Part shown: in pieces, positions 56,823 to 64,000 of the stretch | Position numbering within the stretch: position 1 is the stretch's first letter | How the letters are laid out: each line of letters opens with the position of its first letter | Source of the DNA: Neoceratodus forsteri | Taxonomy: Eukaryota > Chordata > Ceratodontiformes > Ceratodontidae | DNA length: 64,000 bases | NCBI GenBank assembly: GCA_016271365.2 | Contig: CM057459.1 | Location: 816,785,001 to 816,849,000, forward strand | Reading direction: 5' to 3' | Made by a program: the position numbers and the translations under genes | Notes under the pieces: generated by a model | What the model was told of the DNA's origin: nothing | What the model saw: the letters and a program-made list of their open reading frames with translations, nothing else | The model's database searches: none

Positions 56823-57253
56823 AAAGCACTGAACTAGACGTTTTAACTTTAAAGGCTGTGAGCACAGGCAGTGTTTAATTACTGATTACCCTATTTAGTC
56901 TCATCTTGTAGATGGTGATGTAAAGCAAAGATTTACACAGGCATATTCCCAACATTAAAAAAATGAGTAAATTCAGTAGCATATCCCCAACATTCAGAAA
57001 GTGAGTAAATTAATAGCAGGCAATGTTTAAATACCTGATGAGTTTGTACACACAAGATATTTACTCTGTTTGGAGCTATTGGGGGCTGTTTACTGCTTTT
57101 TTACTTTTGTGAGAATTTTTTGTTTATATAACAAAACAAACATTTATGTTAAAAATTGTATGACAAAAGATATCAATAACAAGAATGTCATAAGTAAAAA
57201 AAATGCATATTTTTTTGCCTCTAGGAGAGAGAATGGGGATTGTGCTGATAAAC
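56823..57253 (+). repeat. Penelope LTR-like flank, right, part 1
   Basis: Pairs with 49880-50300 in inverted order (CACTGAACTAGA, CATCTTGTAGATGGTGATG, TTTTGTGAGAAT, AGAGAATGGGGATTGTGCT). It contains two copies of a CATAT(C/T)CCCAACATT-A-GA(A)A(G/A)TGAGTAAATT unit (about 56943-57011). Confidence 0.6.
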
Positions 57254-58474
57254 TTTATTTATTTATTTTTATTTAGTTTTTGATAACTGGGTAGGTGCAC
57301 TAGCCATAAAATGACTATTTTCAGGCATGACCCAGGAGAGTACACCAAAAGGAGAACAGTTGAACAACAGCAACATGGGTACAATAGTACAAATAGAGGA
57401 ACAGTACAGCAGTGCTACAAAAATACAATGGGTAGAAACAACAAAAAATAATGGCACGCATTATACAGATAATGGCAGTAAGATATATAATAAGTGCAGA
57501 AACCATGGACCCGACCTGTGGAGTGAAAGGGTTAATAAGATAGTAAGGTTATATAGAGAGAAATGTGAGGAATGTTCAAATATAACAAGAAAGACTGACA
57601 GAAGGAAGGTCAGGTAGTAATTGGCAAAACAACAGTGGATGGTCAGCAACAAGGTTCAAGAAGGAAGAGAGCTAGTAGTCAAGAAGTATTTACAAAGAAG
57701 GAAAATATGGGGAGCAGAAGAGGAGACAGTCTTGGAGCTGGATTAGAGCAGGGTGACATTACTGGTAAGTCTCAGGAGCTTCAGGTTGGGTCAAAGCATG
57801 CTTTAAGCATCAGCTAAGGATAGAATGTACGATATTCACTTTTAAATCAAAGTGAGACTGAGACAGCCAAGGTTGAGTGGAAGAGCATTCCATAGCCTGG
57901 GAGCAGAGGATTGAAGGCCCCTGTGCCTTTAGTCGTCCGACATCTCGGAACATACAGCAAGGATTTGTCAGCTGATCGTGAGGCATGGGAGGATGGTTGA
58001 GGGACCAGCAACCCGCCAGCTGGGACGGGTTTTTTCCAGATGATCGAGTCCATTAGTGATCCAAGGTAGTATTGTCTACTGGCAGAGGGTGAGAGCCAAT
58101 TCAGATCCTTATAAAGAAGGCAGTGATGTTTGAGTTGAGGGTGACTGAAGAGGCAATCGGCATATATTGTTATAAGTTACATCCCATTTTAGTAGGGAGG
58201 TTTTCTGGGCAGAGGTAAGAATAGAGGCACCATAGGTAAGGGTTGGGAACAGAATACCTCGGGCAATTGTTAATTTGGCCGAGGGTGTAAGCATGTAGTT
58301 CATTTTGTAAGCTACTCCTAGTTTCGAGTTTACAGCTTTGCACGAGGACTGAATGTGAAGATTAAAATCCAGGGACTGGTCCAGGAGTATCCCAAGGTAC
58401 TTGAAGGAAGTAACATTTTCAAGTGGAAATCCTCCTGGGTGAAGAACCTCCAGCAAACTAGAACAGGTCTTATT
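57254..58474 (-). mobile_element. 5'-truncated L2-clade LINE inserted in the right flank
   Basis: Interrupts the flank, which resumes at about 58475. On the minus strand from 58456: LEVLHPGGFPLENV, SFKYLGILLDQSLDFN and LTIARGILFPTLTYG are the RT thumb; then 58053-57847 gives LYVPRCRTTKGTGAF and the remnant of the LWNSLP block. A 3'UTR of about 500 bp ends with GGGTCATGCCTG, TAGTGCACCTACCC, and then TAAATAAAAATAAATAAATAA. The last 100 bases match the tail of the V-SINE at 63.5 kb, so this LINE is a candidate partner for that SINE. Confidence 0.75.
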
Positions 58475-58955
58475 TACTGTGACATAGATACAGATAAAAT
58501 TTTGACTAGTGGAAATATGGTATGCATTTAAATTGTGATGTAATTATGAAGACTTAACTTGAAAGATTTAACTAGAAGTGGACTATGAGAACATATTTAG
58601 TCCAATCATTTGACTATTATTTTTATTATTTACAGATCTACAATTGGCATCAGGGCACTGATATGTCTGAGGAACTGGAATCTATATAGTAATGGTTCTT
58701 ATAAATGAAAATATAACCATCAAGTTTCTGAACATGTATACTCATATTCAAATATGTGTTTATTTATAGAACAAGCATAAATGTTTATGCACTGAAGAAG
58801 GATGGTTTTGTCCGAAATGTATGCAATATTTTTGAACTCTGTGCTCTATGATATATAGATTATTTTCTTAAAAAGAAAAAAATCAATAAAAAGAATATAT
58901 TTTTTTTATTTATGACACTTGGTGAGTGGGCTCATCTTTTATCAGTCTCTAATAA
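58475..58955 (+). repeat. Penelope LTR-like flank, right, part 2
   Basis: Pairs with 49383-49880 in inverted order. It contains the hammerhead-like motif at 58788-58825 and ends at GACACTTGGTGAGTGGGC, the complement of the left flank start. Confidence 0.65.
58788..58825 (+). ncRNA. hammerhead-ribozyme-like motif in PLE flank
   Basis: In order: stem I strand TGCA (58788-58791); core CTGAAGA (58792-58798), which keeps C3, U4, G5, A6, G8 and A9; one extra A; stem II GGA/TCC around an 8-nt loop (58800-58813); GAAA (58814-58817); the very short stem III strand TGTA (58818-58821) with the expected cleavage after A58821; then TGCA closing stem I (58822-58825). Short stem III types are known in Penelope-like LTRs and are thought to work as dimers. 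The extra A before stem II and the G-U pairs in stem III make activity uncertain. Confidence 0.5.
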
Positions 58956-61398
58956 TGTTTGATTTGCTTTGAATGGTACTGGGCTACTCCCAATAAATTA
59001 CTGTTTTTCTTTTTATTGAGGTTGGCTGTGCTAGGAGTTCTCCAAGCATAACCTAATTACAGACTTAAAATTAGTAGGATGTGTATGAAACATCAGGAGC
59101 TGGATTTTTAAAGGGCTGAAGATATCCCAGGAACCAAGTCTTGTGTCACAACCCACTGGTACAGAAAAAAAAATTGCCACACAGGTGGACATTCCTAGTG
59201 TCAGTCTGTGGTGTGCATGAGTGGAGCAGCTGTGGAGAATATTACACGTGGTCATTCCAGGCATAGCATTTTAAAGCAGATGAGCATGGAAAATGGCCAC
59301 ACTCTACTGTAAATTATGGATTTGATTGCAAACTGGCTATGACTATTAAAATACAGTACATGTGGTAAAATCTACAAGAGTGCAAGAGAAGCCTCCTTTG
59401 TGCACAGGTTTTGCCTTCATGAATGACTTTCAGCTGGTGTGAAAATCTGGTCTCAGATCTGTATGGAATGAATGTAAGCTTGTAGCTTGGCCTTTGATCA
59501 AGAGGGGAAGGGATGGGGTGGTGGTGTGGACTAAGGTTGCTATTTACACACTTTGAATATGTAGGCCCTTTATGAGATAGCATACCATCAATGCACAGTC
59601 TATTAAGTAGTAAGTGACTCCTAAATTTCTTTGTACCTCCTAGCTTTCTTTACAAAGAAGAAACAAGATGCATAGATCATTTTGGTTCCTGTGCATGTAT
59701 CCTAACTTTTTTAGTGCAAGACCCTGCAGATCCTTCAAAAAGCATATAATGAGGTACTTTTTCACTATTTTGTTTATATATGACTTCAATAGTTGTGCAA
59801 AATGCTTGCATTTTTTAAATCACTCATATCTTGACCATGTTTTTGTTTATCAGCAGTATGCATTTTGTCTGTGTATGATTTAAACCTTTTTTCATGATGG
59901 TTATCTTCAAAATCTTCATGCACCATGTAGATTTTCAAAATCTTCTGGATGGATTTCTTATTAAAGGTTTTATGATTAATTAAAAATACATATCTAAATA
60001 CATAAAAAAATGACATTACTCCTCTTCCTCATGAGCAGTGTAGTGTCACCAATAACATTTAAGTGTTTAATAAACTCTCATGCATTAATGCCTTAGTCCA
60101 TGTGAAGGTTAAACACTAACTAAACAGCTCTGCACAACATGCATGTCATAATTCTCTCCTGGCAGCAGGAGGAGAGGGCATGTTTACTAGAATTCAAGTC
60201 TATGAAGCCTACTGATTTGTAGAGCCTCTGAGAGTGAGTGGGTGGAGTTTAGAATGTCAGTTGATTGACGGCATGAGAAGTGTCAAAATGGCGGTATGAT
60301 AGGAGTTTATAGGTGGGCCTTCTGGGACCCTTGACTAAGAACTCTTGCCAAGCCACCTGTGGAGGCAATGGCCCCTCACTCACAGCATCTTTCTGGGAAT
60401 CTAATGTGTGAGAACAGCATAACTTATTGTCTAGTCATCTGTTAGCCTCCAAGGACAGATACCAGCATAGAGATGATGACTCTGAACTTGGCGTGTGAAG
60501 ACCATTTAGTGTGAATCCTCATTAATTCTAGCAGAAGTGTAAGGGATCACTGGTAGAGAATGATAATCCTAAGTGGGATACCCCCTTAAGGCAGGTCTCT
60601 GGTGACATTGTGATGCACAGAGAATTTCACCAATATGGATGTTTTTACTTCGGTAGGGACGTTTTGTCCTGTCTGTGTCTGAGAGATACTGTCAGTGGTG
60701 CTGAAGATGGTGAGATAATGTTTGTTAAAGACTGAGCTGCTGAAACAGGTAGGAACTAGGCACTCTCTGTGTATGGGGAATCCTAAGTTAGTAGGAATAT
60801 TGGAGATGTTACCTCTAGCAGAGGGTCTGGGGAGATTGCCAGAAAATGCCTAAGGACCCACAGAAGTAGATGCCAGTACACTGATGCCTAGCAAACTGAC
60901 TGCTGAAAGTAAAGACCTGGTTGATGTGAGGTGCCCAGAGCCAGGGTGGGTGAATAGCCATCAGTGCCAGAGTGAATGTTCCTACAGTGGTGCTATCTTC
61001 TGCACACCAGCTAAACTGACACAGCTGTATCACGGTAGTATGTGAGAAATATGCAAACCCAAAATGATAGCAAGGTGGGAGATCTGGTGAATTCTGAAGG
61101 GAGAGTGAGAAAGGCTTTCCCCAAGGTAAATCCTCAACCACTTGTGAACTGCAAGAAACAGGAGTCATAGGGATCCTGTAAGAGGTGTGTAAAGGGTGCA
61201 ACCTTTTTAAGTGACCTAATATTTTGGCTTATGTCTGTGGCTAGAATGGAGCCAGTCTTGAAGTGCTGACAAGGACAGTAATTGTGGGGTCCATGTTCCC
61301 ATATGTGCAACTTTAAATATGTTATTAGAGATGCAGCAAAGTTTTACTTCAATTGCAAAGTTCCTGCAATGTCACTGGCTTTGACTTCTCAAATATTG
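58956..61398. other. no recognised feature
   Basis: Short frames on both strands and no family motif. The longest frame (60815-61201, minus) has no domain I recognise. Confidence 0.4.
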
Positions 61399-61599
61399 GG
61401 AGGCAGTATAGCGCAGTGGTTTAAGGCTCTGAGCCTGAAAATGTGGAGATCTGGGTTTGAATCCCATAGCCCCCACTTGTATTACTGTATCACCCTGAGC
61501 AAGTCACTAAACTTCCCTGTGTTCCCAGGTTGCACCTGTAAAAAAGCTTTTAGCTTAGTGTGTCTCACCTGGTTAAACAATTGGAAAAAAAAAAACACT
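61399..61599 (+). mobile_element. tRNA-derived SINE (MIR-like) with L2-type tail
   Basis: A box TAGCGCAGTGG (61409-61419) and B box GGGTTTGAATCCC (61453-61465) form a Pol III promoter. The body then reads CACCCTGAGCAAGTCACTAAAC and TTCCCTGTG, close to the MIR phrase for this position. It ends CTCACCTGGTTAAACAATTGG and poly(A). The CCTGGT(N)AA end matches the L2 tails, so L2 is the likely source of the retrotransposition enzyme. Confidence 0.8.
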
Positions 61600-62168
61600 T
61601 TACGAAGCTGGCCATTTTGTGGCAACTACAACTTTGAAAACATAGCATGTAACTTTACCTTAGATGTTGCTTTGTGGTGAATTCAGGTGACGTTTCCTCA
61701 AAAAGAGGCTTTGGGTCACATGCAACAGTGCCCGCAGGCTACATGATACAGCTCTATGTACACAGCATGCTTCAGTTTCACTTTGCAGTCTATGTGAGTG
61801 CATGGGTTAAAATCTGTTGTTTTTTAATCATTCAAAAGTGAATGAAACAACCTTTTTCAACTTTCTTTTTGTATTTTCTACATCTTCTCTTTGGTTAGTA
61901 GTTTGTTAGGAAGGATTTTCTGCAGTTTGGGTCTTATTTTCTTTATATTTCTGTACTTTTTTATGCAGCCTTATACCTGTAGTTTCCTTTCCTTTTATTC
62001 CTGTGTTCAGATGCTCAGGTTTTGTGAATTCTTGTTTAGTTATTACTTGTACTAATTTCTCCCCATTTTTCTGCCTTTTCCAAATTCACTTTCTTTGCAT
62101 TGTATTTACTTTAAATAAAGAGTGGAGATGGAAAGGAGAGTGGGAAGAGTGGGAACCAAAGTGAGGAG
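61600..62168. other. no recognised feature
   Basis: T-rich with short frames. Confidence 0.35.
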
Positions 62169-62612
62169 ATGGAGGAGAGGAAGGAGAGGGAGGAGAGAGG
62201 AATGGTCATGCAGTCAACTGATGGGACGTGCTGTCTAATCCATCTGAAGAGGCCATGGAGTGGATCTGGAGCACCAGGTGTTGGAACTGACAGTTTCTAC
62301 ACAGCAGAGAACCAGCAGCATCATGCAATGGAGGTACAACCATCAGCAGATGACCATGCCCCTGTAGGTCTTGCCCCTGTGCCTCCCCCCACCATGGTTG
62401 TTCCATCACCTGAGTCTTGTGAGGAGGAGAAGTCCATGGACAATCTGTCTCCTCCACTCATCAACAGCAAAAGTCCCTTATTTGGTACTTTTTTGTTACT
62501 GACCCCGCCAATAACAGTGTGGCTAGTTGCAAATAGTGTGACCTGTTTTCTTGGCTTTGAAAATGGGGCAACCATTGGGACACAGGTTGCCAGCATACCC
62601 ACTTTAAGGTGA
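62169..62612 (+). other. unrecognised 147-codon open frame
   Basis: Starts MEERKEREERG in a purine-rich stretch, then a Pro/Ser-rich middle (VPPPTMVVPSPES) and a hydrophobic segment (FLLLTPPITVWLVA) near the end. No domain recognised and no splice signals that I trust. Overlapping frames on the minus strand are as long. Could be a remnant of a DNA-transposon accessory protein or chance; I cannot tell. Confidence 0.2.
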
Positions 62613-63514
62613 GGCACTGCCAGGAGTGGGAGGAGCATGTGAGTACTCTGAGAAGGAATGATACAGCTGAGAGGGGTGGAGGAGGTGGTGCCCCAACTTC
62701 TTCTTCCATGCCTCATGGGGGTCAGCATAAAAGGAGGCATTGTGGCAGATCATCTTGCAAAGGACAGCTCCCGGTAAAGGGACACGGAGTAGATGGAGGA
62801 CAGTAGGACAGGGAGCTGCAGGCAGATTCTGGTTCTGCAGAGGTAACTTTGAGGCATTGGCCTCAGATCCTCCTTCTACATATCTCTGTACAGGAGTCGC
62901 AAAGCTGTGTGGGGGAATAAGGATGCTCTCCTGGGAAATTGCCATAAAAGCAAGTATTGAGGTGTTGCTCCAAAATCAGTGGAACATTCTGGAGTGTCTT
63001 GGAGAACTCCATGGTGGCATCTGACTCTGTTCCCAGGCCAAAGCCCATAGCCTAATTCCATCACTGTTATCCTTTATTCCAGCTATGTTATCTGTCTTAC
63101 TGTCTCCTACTCATATCTTCATATGTTGTAGCTTAAAAAAAAAAAGTAAATTAAAAAAAATTAAAACCACAAAAAAGGTACATTTTAAACTTTCGCTGTC
63201 CTGATTTCTGATACTGCTTTCTTCTGTCTATCTAAAATCTTCTGTCAGCTATCCTCCTTCTGCTGCTTAACAAAAGAGAACAAATTCTGATTTCATCTGT
63301 ATGTTGTTTCCTTTCTTGAGCAACTGTGCACACCTTAACACTGTCACTGTCTTCTTCTCCCAGAATTTTTCTCAACTACCAGAATATATTGTGTTGCTGC
63401 TTTTCACTACAAGGTGATGTGATATGCTTCACTCACCACACCACAGTTCATGTTATGCACTGTAGGGAAAATTGTGAGAAAAGCACAATGCACATAAATT
63501 CTGTGCACCCAGAA
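62613..63514. other. no recognised feature
   Basis: Short frames; A-rich runs near 63133-63175. Confidence 0.35.
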
Positions 63515-63517
63515 TTT

Positions 63518-63953
63518 ATTTTTTTATTTATTTAGATTTTGTTGACCAGGTAAGTGCACTAGACAAATCCTGCCTATTTTCAGGCACAACCCGGGGGAAG
63601 GGGATACAGATGAATGCCAACTGTCCTTGAACCAGGTGAAACCATTGGTGCTATTTTTAGTGAATAAGGGAAATTTGGCCAGGACACCAGGGAAATTCCT
63701 CTACTCTTTTCGATAAGTGCCATGGGATCTTTAACATCCACCTGAACTACCACTAATCCAGGCAGATGGGACCTCGGTTTAACGTCTCATCCAAAAGATG
63801 GCACCCCAGAAATGCAGCACCCCTCTCATGCTGCACTACAGTGTCAGTACTGGGATATTAACCCAAGTGCCAGATGTGGAAACTGAACCCACAGCCCTCT
63901 GATCTCCCAGCGTCAGAGGCGAGTGTGCTACCTACTGAGCCACTGACACTGAC
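63518..63953 (-). mobile_element. V-SINE (tRNA head, conserved core, L2-type tail)
   Basis: Minus strand. A box TGGCTCAGTAGG (63942-63931) and a B-box region GGGTTCAGTTTCC (63890-63878) form the tRNA-like head. The conserved V-SINE core spans 63804-63650: GGTGCCATCTTTTGGATGA, GACGTTAAACCGAGGTC, AAGATCCCATGGCACTTATCG and GGTGTCCTGGCCAAATT. The tail ends TTACCTGGTCAAC and AAAATCTAAATAAATAAA, matching the LINE at 57254. V-SINEs are known from lampreys, sharks, teleosts and lungfish, which limits the likely host range. Confidence 0.9.
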
Positions 63954-64000
63954 AATTGCTTTCAGGTACCAGAATAATTACCTTGTTCTACTGCTTTCTG

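Larger units (their letters stand above)
54600..56827 (+). pseudogene. CR1/Rex1-like LINE ORF2 (RT), interrupted
   Basis: Non-LTR RT inside the PLE composite. Pre-RT at 54640-54890 (NTKQFYSYVNSLKN and a KxIGP block, degraded); IPVDWKIVHIVPI (about 55505-55545); the CPISLASVIGKVME block (about 55580); motif A YLDFSKAFDQVPH (about 55793-55830); VLQGSVLGPTLFNVF (55969-56010); motif C YADD (about 56056); MKLNIEKCKVLH; EKDLG; then the C-terminal VRVVNLWNSLPLH (about 56755-56790). Its frame changes several times and holds a (TA)n tract (54951-54999) and a 308-bp insertion (55184-55491). The last 50 bp of the final open frame overlap the flanking repeat. Not active. Confidence 0.8.

Noticed and set aside
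62169..63024. A chained gene from the 147-, 65- and 94-codon frames
   Set aside because: The frames overlap in different phases, antisense frames are as long, and I recognise no domain.

Overview
This window looks like intergenic DNA from a large, repeat-rich, non-mammalian vertebrate genome. I found no intact host protein-coding gene. The repeat mix points this way: L2-clade LINEs, a Tx1/L1-like LINE, a CR1/Rex1-like LINE, a Penelope-like element (PLE) with a GIY-YIG domain, a hAT transposon, a tyrosine-recombinase plus SGNH-hydrolase remnant of the Ngaro/DIRS type, a V-SINE with its vertebrate core, a second tRNA-derived SINE and many (TA)n tracts. A lungfish-like, basal ray-finned or amphibian genome fits; the species cannot be named from this sequence alone.

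Layout. 0.17-2.75 kb and 10.6-16.85 kb hold two related copies of an L2-clade LINE with the same upstream module. The first is cut off early in the reverse transcriptase and followed by a Tx1/L1-like LINE (2.75-5.4 kb). The second keeps most of its reverse transcriptase but carries a small insertion with a target-site duplication. Between them lie a 1.5-kb foldback element (7.05-8.57 kb) and a 0.7-kb element with 23-bp terminal inverted repeats (9.71-10.40 kb). 17.8-20.7 kb has inverted and direct repeats, a possible three-exon open frame and a 72-bp tandem repeat. 21.0-25.6 kb is a frameshifted hAT transposon on the minus strand. 26.3-27.3 kb is a tyrosine recombinase followed by an SGNH-hydrolase remnant. 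28.6 kb holds a LINE C-terminus.

30.9-49.1 kb is the most unusual part. It is an 18-kb patchwork of non-coding modules in alternating orientation: (TA)n tracts, short hairpins with different but still pairing stems, palindromes bounded by TTAGGGTT/AACCCTAA, a nine-unit array resembling the 5' half of tRNA-Glu, several MITE-like inverted repeats, and a nested inverted repeat of about 4.3 kb (43.2-47.55 kb). I recognise no named family for most of it.

49.4-58.95 kb is a composite. Two inverted LTR-like flanks, one with a hammerhead-ribozyme-like motif, enclose a decayed PLE and a CR1/Rex1-like LINE. Two further L2-type LINE 3' ends are nested in it, one with an 11-bp target-site duplication. 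61.4 kb has a MIR-like tRNA SINE and 63.5-63.95 kb a V-SINE. Several LINE and SINE tails share a CCTGGT(N)AA end, suggesting the SINEs were moved by the L2 machinery. Everything is read by eye; similarity levels and boundaries are approximate.
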